DNA of 64,000 nucleotides from Paraspadella gotoi (lineage: Eukaryota > Chaetognatha). The position numbers and the translations under genes were made by a program. Below, piece after piece: positions 34,741-43,730 of this stretch (positions are counted from its first letter, which is position 1; each line of letters opens with the position of its first letter). The notes beneath the pieces were generated by a model. That model did no database searches. It was given only the letters and a program-made list of their open reading frames with translations, and had not been told where the DNA came from. The DNA is taken from the NCBI GenBank assembly GCA_051294375.1, contig CM119265.1, positions 12,764,124 through 12,828,123 on the forward strand, in the 5' to 3' direction.

Positions 34741-35230
34741 TGTGCTGGGCCCGAGTAGATGCCACCAGCGCGACGAGGGACTTGACAACTGTAATGCACA
34801 GTTCTAAGATGATAGCACCCAGGGTATGACACTGTAGGTGATTGTCTCGCAGGGAAGGTGAGGCATTAGACTTTGAATGATGATTGTGTAATTTACTTAT
34901 CAGTTTGTAATGTATTTACTACATTTGAAGTTGAGATAAAACACGGGAGTAATAAATTGGTAAAAACATGTAATCTTCATCAAGATTCAAGACAGACTGA
35001 AAACCTAGTTAAACAATCAATAAAGAAAGAAATCAAAATAACAAAAGGAATAATATCAAAGAGACATCTTGTGTTGAGGATATTTATGATTTGGAAACAA
35101 AAGTCTTCTTCTTTTGTTAAAGTTATTGATGACATTTAAAGTTGATATTTTCATGGCCGCCAGGTTGGCCCAGGACTGACAGTCCGATCGTTCGAGGAAC
35201 GAGTCCGGGTTCGATCCCTGGATGGCCGCA
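34741..35230 (-). repeat. 3' LTR (element orientation)
   Basis: About 490 bp matching 40390-40884 over its whole length, with scattered mostly single-base indels and few substitutions. It begins TGTGCTGGGC and ends GGCCGCA on the plus strand. It lies directly next to the C-rich plus-strand tract that is the element's polypurine tract, which marks it as the 3' LTR. The adjoining outer sequence AATG is repeated beyond the other LTR. Confidence 0.93.
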
Positions 35231-35240
35231 TGCCCCCCTG
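35231..35240 (-). other. Polypurine tract
   Basis: In element orientation CAGGGGGGCA lies immediately upstream of the 3' LTR. A short G/A-rich tract here is the usual plus-strand primer of LTR retroelements. It is only about 8 purines long, at the short end for the family. Confidence 0.65.
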
Positions 35241-35407
35241 TTTAATTATATGATAGATATAATTCAATAAAAATATGAAAATTAAAATAAGCTGATATAG
35301 AGGGATATATTCTTTTAATATTATCCGTTAACTGGCTAAAACTACCGAAAAAAAAAAAAAAAGAAATGTATATACAAATATATATACAATTGGTATAAAG
35401 GGTATTC
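35241..35407. other. Non-coding tail between pol and PPT
   Basis: About 170 bp of AT-rich sequence after the pol stop, with an A15-type homopolymer near 35348-35362. There is no frame long enough for an env or accessory gene. Confidence 0.5.
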
Positions 35408-38400
35408 TTAGTAGTTGTTGTTGTTGTCGTTTTCCGCCTGTTGGCGTTTGAGCATCTCTCTAAGCACGATTGCGTAAGTTGGTCTGTTCGAAAAGTTTTC
35501 CGCCGTTGGTATCGTGACTTTCTCGCACGTTGGCTCAATAGTTTCTTTTTCGAACTTGTTGTTGTTGTTGTCATTCTCCTGTTCTTTTGTGATTGAAAAC
35601 GCCGCGCGTGGAGGGCTAGGAGAATGGGACGGCGGCGACAAAAAACGTAAAGACGTTGATGGTCGGTTTGGGAGACGATGGGGTTGTTGGGGAAGGGGGG
35701 GGGAAGGTGGGGGAGGAGGAGGAGCGGCTCGTTGATTCGCGGAGCGAGTCATTGAACGAGTTATTCTCGTTGTTGGCGCCGGATTTCTTGTTCTCGGTCG
35801 GCCAGGGGCTCGCTCTGGGCGAGGCTCCGGATCTTCGACGTCCAGATCATCGTCACTGACCCAGGCTGGTTTGACTCGCGCAATGTTGACGGTGTCTCGT
35901 CCAGTGCTTGATCTCTCGACTGTCATGTTCAGTCCGTTGCGATGAATTACGCGGTAAGGGCCCTCGTATGGTGGGATGAGAGGCGGCTGGACGCCGGCTC
36001 GTCGAATGAAAACATACTGGGCTGAGTCGAGGTTTCTTGGGAGATGCACTGAAGGCTGTTGGTGGGCAGATGTTGGAGTAGGCTGCAGACGCGCGACTTC
36101 GAGTCGGAGTTTTGAGAGTTGGTTTCGGCGTTGTTGATTAAGTGCGGCGCCATCGAGCTGGGCGTCGCCGAGCATGCTGCCGGGTACACTCACTCCTTCG
36201 CCGAATACCAAGTCGGCCGCGGAGGCTCCAACGTCTTCTTTTATCGTTGTACGGATTGCCAATAAGGTCAAAGGTAGTTTCCAAAACCACCGTTCACTCT
36301 CCTCCCTTGCCAACGTCATAAGTGACTCTTTCAGTCTTCGGTGAAATCTTTCCACCAGGCCGTTGGATTGGGGGTGGTAGGCTGTCGTCGTCTGGTGCTT
36401 GATGCCCCACTGTTTCATCAATTGTCCCCATAAAGTCGACGTGAATTGGCTTCCTCTATCCGTTGTGATTACCGCCGGGATTCCGAAGATACTAATCCAT
36501 TGGAGGCTGAGGGCGTCGAGGATGGTGGGCGTGAGAGTGTCGTGGATTGGGATTGCGGTCGGCCATCTTGAGAATCGGTCGACTATGGTCAAAAGATGTG
36601 AAAATCCGTTCGATTTGGGCATTTTCACCAAGTCGAGATTGAGGTGCTGGAATCTGCGAGGTGGCACCTTGAACTCTCCGATCTCCGGTACTGTGTGCCG
36701 AGTTATTTTTGCTCGCTGACAGTCTAGACAATCTCTTGCCCATTTGGTCACGTCCTGGCGCATACTCGTCCAGACGAATTTAGCTGCAACGGCTTTACGA
36801 GTGGCTTCTACGCCAGGATGACCCAATCCATGGATTATGTCGAAGATCTTACGCCGCCATGATGCGGGAACGAACGGTCTCGCTGGTCCATTAGAGATAT
36901 CTACTAGTAGATCTTGATCTCCGGTCTTGATTTTTCTGAAGGTCAATCCTGACCTCGCTTCTTGAGCTATTCTTTGATAGTCCGGATCGAGGACTTGCTC
37001 TCTAGCCATTTGCTCGAAATTTATTTCAAAACTGGTGAGCGAAGCTATTGTTGCTTTAGCGTCCTCGAGTCGATCTTCCTTTATCTCTTTCCCTTTCGAC
37101 TTCGTTCCTTCCTGCGATGTCAGGGTTGCTGTCGGCGTCGTCGCTCTCTCTGGAGGTTGCGGCGTCGTTTGCTGCGTTGCAGACGCTGTCGTCGATGCTG
37201 CCGCTGACGTCGTTGTCGGCGTCATTGCCGAGGAGGTCGCCGATTGGTTTGTGAGCGATGTTGTTGAATTTTTCACTGCTGACGTTGCTGGCGTCGTTGA
37301 TGAGGTTGTTGGCGCTGGCGTGGCGTTCGGTCGTGATAGGGCATCTGCCACTACATTGGCCTTGCCCTTCAGGTATCTCACATCTGTCGTAAATTCCGCA
37401 ATTACCGAGAGTTGGTAAGATTGTCGAATCGTTTGAGGCTCTGCCTTTTTTCTGATTGCGGTTACCAAACTCTGATGATCAGTGTATAATGTGAAGGTAC
37501 GGCCTTCCACCCAGTGCCTGAAATGACGAACAGCTTTAAACGCGCCAAAGAGCTCTTTATCGAAGGGTGGCCAAAGCTTTTGATTCTTGGCGAGCTTGGC
37601 CGAGAAGAAGGCCAGAGGCTCCCATCCCTTTGGTCCACGTTGCTCCAGAACGGCTCCAACTGCTTGATCGGAAGCATCCGTCGTAATGCAGAGCTGAGCT
37701 CCGGTCCGAGGATGGTGGAGAAGGGCTGCTTGTATTAGTCCCTCCTTTATGGCTTCAAAGGCCCGTTCACAATCCTCTGACCAGTCTAGATGCTTAGGCT
37801 TGCCGCTGAGGGCCTCGTAGAGAGGAGCGCAGCGATGAGCGACTCTCGGGATAAAACGCCGATAATAATTTATCATTCCGAGAAATCGCTGCAACTCCTT
37901 GATAGTTGTTGGGCGCATTGTTTCTTGAAGAGTTTGAACTCGCTTTGGTAGAGGCCTGATACCGTTCTTGTCGACCAAGAACCCCAAGAACTCCAGAGAT
38001 TCTTGTCCCAATAGGCATTTTTTAGTATTAACTACTAAGCCGTTAGCATCGAGGGCCTTGAATACATTTTCTAGATCATGGAGATGCTCTTCCGGTGATG
38101 TCGATGCGACCAAAATGTCGTCGAGGTACACAAACGTGTGTGGGATGTCTCCCAAGATTTCATCCATCAACCTCTGAAAGTCCTGTCCGGCGTTTTTAAG
38201 GCCGAACGGACATCGAGGGAAAACATATAAGCCAAACGGCGTAATGACCGCCGTCTTCTTGACGTCATCAGGGTTGACTGGGATCTGATGATACCCTTTC
38301 AAGAGATCAATTTTCGAAAAAATTGTCTTTCCTTCTAATTGCGCGTTAAAGTCGCTGAGAAGTTTGACTGGGTATTTATCTTCCACCGTTTGTGCATTGA

Positions 38401-39115
38401 GGCGCCGATAATCTCCACAACATCGCCACCCTCCATCAGGTTTCTCAACCACGTGGAGAGGTGACGACCATTCCGACTTCCCTCTTTTTGCAATTCCCAG
38501 TGACACCATTTTTTCAAGCTCGCGTTTTGCAACGGCTAGCTTCTCTGCATCAAGGCGACGGGCCCTCGCCTGGCAAGGTCGGCCCTCTGTCGGAATCGAG
38601 TGTGTTACTCCATGTCGTGGTTCTTTCACTTCGAATGTGGGAGTTGAGAGGGAGGGGAAGGAATCGAGAAGTTTATAAAACTTTTCCCCTTGTCGATCTA
38701 CGAAATTCACATGAGATGTTGTTTCTGATGCTGTTGATGCTGCAATTGTCGAGTAATCTCGAAGGTCTATCAACAGTCCATCTCGATGGTTGGGGGCAAG
38801 AAAGTTTTCTGCTAGGAAATCTGCTCCAAGTAAATGCTGCTTAACGTCGGCGACGACAAATTCATATTGAAATTTCCGATTACCCAATTGCACAATTCTC
38901 TCGGTTGTTCCATAACATCCAATTGGCGAGCCGTTGGCTGCCTGGAGCTTGATGTTTGGATCTGGGCCACCTTGGCGCTGTTCTTTTGTCGGCGGCACTA
39001 TCGAGAGGAGTGCTCCTCCATCCACTAACCATTTGGTTCGATCCTTTGCATCGCGAATGTAGAGGAGATGATTGAGCGTTGGTGAGTGATTTGACGCCTG
39101 GGGGACGGCGTTCAC
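35408..39115 (-). CDS. pol: Pol polyprotein: protease, reverse transcriptase, RNase H, integrase
   Basis: About 1,235 codons, numbered here from the GTG at 39115. The frame opens after a stop at 39166-39164, so translation probably arises by frameshift from gag. Domains in order: retropepsin, active site D32-G-G-A where the family has D-T/S-G, with LLG flap partner at ~95-97; RT with D270 in FSKIDLLKGYHQ and YLDD at 330-333; RNase H with D480, E521, D546 and D591; a Ser/Thr/Ala/Pro-rich spacer ~596-665; integrase with zinc domain H762, H766, C796, C799 and D828, D886, E922 (DD35E); and a GPY/F motif (PPYEGPYRVI) at ~1049-1057. The C-terminal ~140 residues are Pro-rich and then Asn-rich. It ends TAA at 35410-35408. 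No stops or frameshifts interrupt it. The enzymes copy the genomic RNA and integrate the cDNA. Apart from the protease glycine, all key catalytic residues I checked are present. Confidence 0.93.
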   Translation of the reverse strand: MNAVPQASNHSPTLNHLLYIRDAKDRTKWLVDGGALLSIVPPTKEQRQGGPDPNIKLQAANGSPIGCYGTTERIVQLGNRKFQYEFVVADVKQHLLGADFLAENFLAPNHRDGLLIDLRDYSTIAASTASETTSHVNFVDRQGEKFYKLLDSFPSLSTPTFEVKEPRHGVTHSIPTEGRPCQARARRLDAEKLAVAKRELEKMVSLGIAKRGKSEWSSPLHVVEKPDGGWRCCGDYRRLNAQTVEDKYPVKLLSDFNAQLEGKTIFSKIDLLKGYHQIPVNPDDVKKTAVITPFGLYVFPRCPFGLKNAGQDFQRLMDEILGDIPHTFVYLDDILVASTSPEEHLHDLENVFKALDANGLVVNTKKCLLGQESLEFLGFLVDKNGIRPLPKRVQTLQETMRPTTIKELQRFLGMINYYRRFIPRVAHRCAPLYEALSGKPKHLDWSEDCERAFEAIKEGLIQAALLHHPRTGAQLCITTDASDQAVGAVLEQRGPKGWEPLAFFSAKLAKNQKLWPPFDKELFGAFKAVRHFRHWVEGRTFTLYTDHQSLVTAIRKKAEPQTIRQSYQLSVIAEFTTDVRYLKGKANVVADALSRPNATPAPTTSSTTPATSAVKNSTTSLTNQSATSSAMTPTTTSAAASTTASATQQTTPQPPERATTPTATLTSQEGTKSKGKEIKEDRLEDAKATIASLTSFEINFEQMAREQVLDPDYQRIAQEARSGLTFRKIKTGDQDLLVDISNGPARPFVPASWRRKIFDIIHGLGHPGVEATRKAVAAKFVWTSMRQDVTKWARDCLDCQRAKITRHTVPEIGEFKVPPRRFQHLNLDLVKMPKSNGFSHLLTIVDRFSRWPTAIPIHDTLTPTILDALSLQWISIFGIPAVITTDRGSQFTSTLWGQLMKQWGIKHQTTTAYHPQSNGLVERFHRRLKESLMTLAREESERWFWKLPLTLLAIRTTIKEDVGASAADLVFGEGVSVPGSMLGDAQLDGAALNQQRRNQLSKLRLEVARLQPTPTSAHQQPSVHLPRNLDSAQYVFIRRAGVQPPLIPPYEGPYRVIHRNGLNMTVERSSTGRDTVNIARVKPAWVSDDDLDVEDPEPRPERAPGRPRTRNPAPTTRITRSMTRSANQRAAPPPPPPSPPLPQQPHRLPNRPSTSLRFLSPPSHSPSPPRAAFSITKEQENDNNNNKFEKETIEPTCEKVTIPTAENFSNRPTYAIVLREMLKRQQAENDNNNNY
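35680..35713 (+). other. G-quadruplex motif antisense to pol proline-rich tail
   Basis: Plus strand: G4 at 35680-35683, loop TTGTT, G4 at 35689-35692, loop AA, G9 at 35695-35703, loop AAGGT, G5 at 35709-35713. This meets the usual four-run, loop 1-7 rule. It is the complement of the Pro codons in the pol C terminus, so it may simply reflect CCN codon use; it would lie on the first-strand cDNA. Confidence 0.6.
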
Positions 39116-40191
39116 TGGCGTCGCCCCCCCTTGGCGTTTCCCTCCTTCTTCCGTTGACTTTCCTCATACTTGGCGCATCCCTGCTCGCATGACCATGCGT
39201 CATCTCCAAATTTTATATGCTTCTGGCATAGTGTAGTGAGTTTTGGCTTCACTTTTCCCTTTTGACCGTGACCTTGCTTTTTCTTGTTGTTGAAGCTTTG
39301 TCTGGGCTTGGCGCTGATGGCGTTGACGCCCTCCTCGACCTCCAAATCAGATTCTTGATGCTCGCAGGGCCTTGATTCAACGCTGCTGATCGTAGCTGAG
39401 GATTGACGAATCTTCATGTTCCCTTCGCTGTCGAAGTGACGATCGGCCAATTCGCATAGCGCGCCGGCTGACAACTCGTCCGCCTTCTCTTCGAGTTGGC
39501 GACGTACTGGAGTCGGTAACTCGCGGAGGATTTTCTCCTTGCGAAGGTCGTCCATCGTCAGCGTCTTTGTCTTCTCTTCGAGCTGCGCCAGCATTTTTGA
39601 AGGCTTCAATCCGTCGACGTCGATGGCGTCGAGCATGTTGGCGGCTTGCTGGCGCCGGGTCAACCCATATTCTTTGCAAAGATAGCTGAGAAAGAGTGAC
39701 CATGTTGCCTCGTTCGCTTCTCCATACAAAAACTGGTTGATTTTAGGATCAACTTTCACCCCAATCTTTGATTCGAGGTGAGCGAATTTAGTCTTGGGAG
39801 CTGTGATGCCTGCGCGAGTGTAAGCTGACTCCACTCGCTTTATCCAAATCTCTATGTTCGACGTGTCGAAATCTGGCAATTCTGGCCTCTTATTGGAGGC
39901 CCGTTCGAGGGCGCGAGTTGCGGCGGCGAGGGCGGCTCGAAGCTCGGTATTCTCATCTTGGAGATTCCGTAGAGCGCCGCCGGTGGCCATGACGGCGTCG
40001 GAGAAGTTTTCCTCGTCGCTTCGCGGAAAATTGAAAGTTGGGGCGGCGTCGGCGAAGGCCGGCGACGTTGAGCGAGCTCTAATGCCGCGTCCGAAGCCTC
40101 CAGGAGCTTGGAGACTCGTTGGGGCGTCTCGTTGGTCGTCGGCGTTACGCTGGGCCGAGCGGAGACGTGAGCGGACGTCGGAGTCGCTCAT
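39112..40191 (-). CDS. gag: Gag polyprotein of Ty3/gypsy element
   Basis: 359 codons from the ATG at 40191. The frame stays open upstream to about 40287, but there is no earlier ATG in it, so I use this start (MSDSDVRSRL). The N-terminal part is rich in Arg/Ser, followed by an Ala-rich helical stretch with coiled-coil-like heptads (LQDENTELRAALAAATRAL) and a capsid-like region containing PELPDFDTSNIEIWIKRVE. Near the C terminus is a zinc knuckle C322-X2-H325-X9-C335-X3-C339 (CQKH...SCEQGC), the unusual CHCC type rather than CCHC. The tail is basic. Gag forms the particle and packages RNA. The stop codon TGA (39114-39112) overlaps the pol frame, which lies in -1 relative to gag. The gene is intact. 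Confidence 0.88.
   Translation of the reverse strand: MSDSDVRSRLRSAQRNADDQRDAPTSLQAPGGFGRGIRARSTSPAFADAAPTFNFPRSDEENFSDAVMATGGALRNLQDENTELRAALAAATRALERASNKRPELPDFDTSNIEIWIKRVESAYTRAGITAPKTKFAHLESKIGVKVDPKINQFLYGEANEATWSLFLSYLCKEYGLTRRQQAANMLDAIDVDGLKPSKMLAQLEEKTKTLTMDDLRKEKILRELPTPVRRQLEEKADELSAGALCELADRHFDSEGNMKIRQSSATISSVESRPCEHQESDLEVEEGVNAISAKPRQSFNNKKKQGHGQKGKVKPKLTTLCQKHIKFGDDAWSCEQGCAKYEESQRKKEGNAKGGRRQ
39124..39130 (-). promoter_or_regulatory. Candidate -1 ribosomal frameshift site (G7) between gag and pol
   Basis: In element orientation the gag frame reads AAG GGG GGG CGA CGC CAG TGA. The run of seven G therefore sits in the phase X XXY YYZ required for simultaneous -1 slippage, only three codons before the gag stop. 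The pol frame is open from 39163 onward, so the overlap is about 52 nt and contains the run. A G7 heptamer is not one of the classical retroviral sites, and +1 mechanisms or reinitiation at the overlapping GTG are alternatives. Homopolymer miscalling could also create or hide the frame change. Confidence 0.5.
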
Positions 40192-40369
40192 TGATTCGCG
40201 TGAGGGCCTCGTCGACGTTCTTTGACTCCAGTGGTTGACGGGGACGTGAATAAAAGTTGAAAAGGGGCGTGAGCAATTGGGTGACAAGCTTTAACCCCTA
40301 ATTCTTCACCCAATCTTACCTCAGGAGGTGTTGGGTTCCACGTTGTCCCCTCTTGAAGGTTGGCTTGGC
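40192..40369 (-). other. gag leader between PBS and gag start
   Basis: Untranslated leader of about 180 nt between the PBS and the first gag ATG. The gag frame is open through its gag-proximal part but without an ATG. No other feature is seen. Confidence 0.5.
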
Positions 40370-40387
40370 TCTGAGTCGAGCTCACCA
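40370..40387 (-). other. Primer-binding site, tRNA-Trp-like
   Basis: In element orientation, two bases after the 5' LTR, the sequence reads TGGTGAGCTCGACTCAG. It starts with the TGG expected opposite a tRNA CCA end. Against the complement of the eukaryotic tRNA-Trp 3' end as I remember it, 11 of the first 13 positions agree and agreement is then lost. tRNA-Trp priming is known for CsRn1-type elements. The primer assignment is therefore plausible but not proven. Confidence 0.6.
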
Positions 40388-40389
40388 AG

Positions 40390-40884
40390 TGTGGCTGGGC
40401 CCCGAGTAGTGCCACAGCGCGACGAGGGACCCTTGACAACTGTAATGCCACAGTTCTAAGATGATAGCACCCAGGGTATGACACTGTAGGATTGTCTCGC
40501 AGGGAAGGTGAGGCATTAGACTTTGAATTGATTGTTGTAATTTACTTATCAGTTTGTAATGTATTTACTACATTTGAAGTTGAATAAAAACAGGAGTAAT
40601 AAATTGGTAAAAACATGTAATCTTCATCAAGATTCAAGACAGACTGAAAACCTTCAGTTAACAATCAATAAAGAAAGAAATCAAAATAACAAAAAAGAAT
40701 AATATCAAAGAGACATCTTGTGTTGAGGATATTTATTGATTTGGAAACAAAAGTCTTCTTCTTTTTGTTAAAGTTATTTGATGACATTTAAAGTTGATAT
40801 TTTCATGGCCGCCAGGTTGGCCAGGACTGACAGTCCCGATGTTTCGAGGAACGAGTCCGGGTTCATCCCTGGATGGGGCCCGCA
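40390..40884 (-). repeat. 5' LTR (element orientation)
   Basis: About 495 bp, a near-copy of 34741-35230. On the plus strand it starts TGTGGCTGGG and ends GGCCCGCA, so in element orientation it is TG...CA. It is followed (element direction) by a 2-nt spacer and the PBS, which identifies it as the 5' LTR. A minus-strand AATAAA hexamer lies at 40732-40737; it is disrupted in the other copy. The distal ~77 bp contain a tRNA-like T-arm on the plus strand (see findings); here one base of the T-loop is missing compared with the other LTR. Confidence 0.93.
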
Positions 40885-42560
40885 AATGTAACTCGAGGCG
40901 AAAGTTGAAAAAATAAAAGAAAAGAAATCAAAGATAAAAGAAAAGAGAAGAGGAAACGTTAAATATTAAAGGCAAGAAACTTTTGTCGCGGAGGAAAAGA
41001 AGATTTTCAAAGATATAATATCTATCATAATCATAATATTAATAATACGATATCAATATTTTGATATACCAATTCTAAATACCGTTCTTGTTTGTTTTCT
41101 CTTCTAACCAATAATGTTATGTCAAGTCACGTACCAAACCCTTTATTGAGACCTTTAGAAAATTTCCTCGCTCTTTCTTTCAGCCAAAACAATGAAAATC
41201 TAGCACCATTAACTAAGCGTGAAACAGAGCAAGTTATTTCAGTACGAATGAGGCCAAACAATGTTTTTAATACATGATAAAGTCCCATTTTCATTTCTAA
41301 GAAAATGAAAACCTGTTCCACGATAGATTTTAAGATTGTACACCGAGAGAAGAAGACGCCGCCAGCTAAGACCGAGACGCAGTCGGGGCTGAAGACGCCA
41401 GACGCCGACCGCCCCTCACAGATGGCGTTCATGTGATGAAATAAACCAGCGCTAACCGGAAATGAGGTTTTTTTTTGCCGATGGAAGTTGATGGAATTCG
41501 TGAGGAGACGCGATTCCATCATTTATTCGTCGTCAAGGCAACGAACAGATTTCCGAAGCTTCCTTTTTTTTTTGAAGTAACATCTGCGTCCATGAGAGAA
41601 TCAGTAAGTTTCTTGTTTTTAGTTTTAGGATGAAAGTTGATGGAAGGTTTTTGAAATTTTTAAAGACGTCTTCGATCGAAATTCAAACCTTAATTTTTGC
41701 ATTTTAATCGTCGTGTTTGAGTTAGTTTGTTAAATTTCTTTGCTTTGAATCGTGTTTTATTATTATCATTTTTCCCTAGTTCTATGAAAATCCAGGAAAT
41801 ATAATTCGAATATTCTCTTGTGACTAAAAACCTCGAATGAAAATAAAAAAAAAGGGAGGAGAAAATAATGGGAAGATTATGAGCGAAAAAAAAAAGTTGA
41901 TTGTGAGACCGTCAGGTTTGTAGGAGGTAATGAGTTGAAAACAGAACTTTTCAGAGCGAATGAAAGAAAGTAATCAACTCGACAGATGAGAATCTCCACC
42001 GCCTTTTGTTTTTTCCCCTTTTTTTTATCTTTTCTAATTTTTTTTTCTTTATTATTACTTTATACGTGAGTCGATTTCAAAATCGAGTAGAAAAAAAATC
42101 AACGAAAATCTTTTTTTTCTTCTACATTTTTTTTCCTCTTTTTCTTGGATTTTGAGCGGAAAATATTTTTTTCTTCCTTCTTCGATTCAAATCCCGAAAT
42201 GAAGGGCGATAACTCGGTGACGACCTTGAAATTAATGGAATGATTTCGAATTCAATTTTGAATAAAGTTAAAGCAGAAAAAAAAAAGAAATTCAGGCTCT
42301 TAACCGAAGCGAGAGAAAAAAAAAACGTTGAGGTGCTGAGAGAGAAACGCGGCGACATGAAAGTTCCATTTCAAATCCCGCCCGGCGCAAGATAACGAGA
42401 CTTCAACGACGCCGTGTTGCAGAATCGACGCCGAATAAACCGGCACTATTTTTTTTTTAAATTAATTAAAAGCATTCGGGATTATTTAAAAACTAGGGAA
42501 ATTAAATTAAAATAAACAAGCGACACGGTTTGTTTTGTTTTTTTCTAATTTAAACAAAAT
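40885..42560. other. Non-coding stretch right of the retrotransposon
   Basis: AT-rich DNA with poly-A/T runs. A 131-codon minus-strand frame at 41127-41522 has no recognisable domain. No gene supported. Confidence 0.4.
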
Positions 42561-42711
42561 AGTTTTAGATGAGAAAAAAGAATTTCTTTAATCAACAACG
42601 ATGGTTTATTAATATTCGGATATGTTTCGACTTTGCAGTACAAGTCTTCATCAACGCTGAAGATAAACTATTGTTGTTGATTAAAGAAATTCTTTTTTCT
42701 CATCTAAAACT
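42561..42711. repeat. Foldback: 48-bp inverted arms around a 55-nt loop with hammerhead-like core
   Basis: Arms 42561-42608 and 42664-42711 are reverse complements except at two positions, both of which are G-U compatible in a plus-strand RNA. The loop, read on the minus strand, contains TTGATGAA, a 5-bp stem GACTT/AAGTC, then GAAAC. That is the arrangement of a hammerhead ribozyme core (CUGAUGA - stem II - GAAA). Deviations: U instead of C at core position 3, one extra A before stem II, no convincing stem III or cleavage triplet. Related motifs occur in Penelope-like elements. A short TIR repeat is the simpler reading. Confidence 0.75.
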
Positions 42712-42931
42712 TAAACGCAACGAAAAGAAAGAATAAATACAATAACAAAATAGTTTGAATGAATGAAAAAAATATTTCTATTACGATTGTCGTTTTTCTA
42801 TTCTAGTATGTGTTGTAAGTGAAAATTTAATTCAATTGATAATTTTTTTAGAAAATAAAAGATTTACTCCGAAGAATTCTCTCGGTCTTGACTTTGGGCC
42901 TCGGGTGGGTTGCGATATAAATCTTAACCAC

Positions 42932-43584
<653 letters not shown>

Positions 43585-43730
43585 ACTAATATGGTCAATT
43601 GACGAATTGATTAATGAACGAAATGGCTAACTGTTGAAATGGTCAACTGATGAAGTGGTCAACCGACGAAAATGGTCAGCTGACGAAAATGGAGACTCGA
43701 AATGAAACGCTGATGAAATGGAGGAATGAT
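43585..43730 (+). repeat. Degenerate ~18-bp tandem repeat TGACGAAATGGTCAAC
   Basis: Eight or so degenerate units based on TGACGAAATGGTCAAC, best preserved at 43640-43690. Confidence 0.75.

Larger units (their letters stand above)
34741..40884 (-). mobile_element. Ty3/gypsy LTR retrotransposon, probably CsRn1-like clade, structurally complete
   Basis: About 6.14 kb on the minus strand, bounded by two LTRs of ~490-495 bp that start TG and end CA in element orientation. Order in element direction is 5' LTR (40884-40390), PBS, gag, pol with protease-RT-RNase H-integrase, PPT, 3' LTR (35230-34741). The RT-RNase H-integrase order is diagnostic of Ty3/gypsy. The flanks carry AATG (34736-34739) and AATG (40885-40888), a probable target-site duplication of 4 bp (5 bp with one mismatch if the LTR starts at 34741). 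Both coding regions are open. The CX2HX9CX3C Gag knuckle and Trp-like PBS are features I associate with the CsRn1 clade; that placement is inference. No env-like frame is present. The odd points are the DGG protease site, the S/T/P/A-rich insertion before integrase, and LTRs that differ mainly by single-base indels. Confidence 0.95.

Noticed and set aside
37035-37418. Plus-strand open frame opposite pol
   Set aside because: Antisense shadow of the Ser/Thr/Ala-rich linker of pol.
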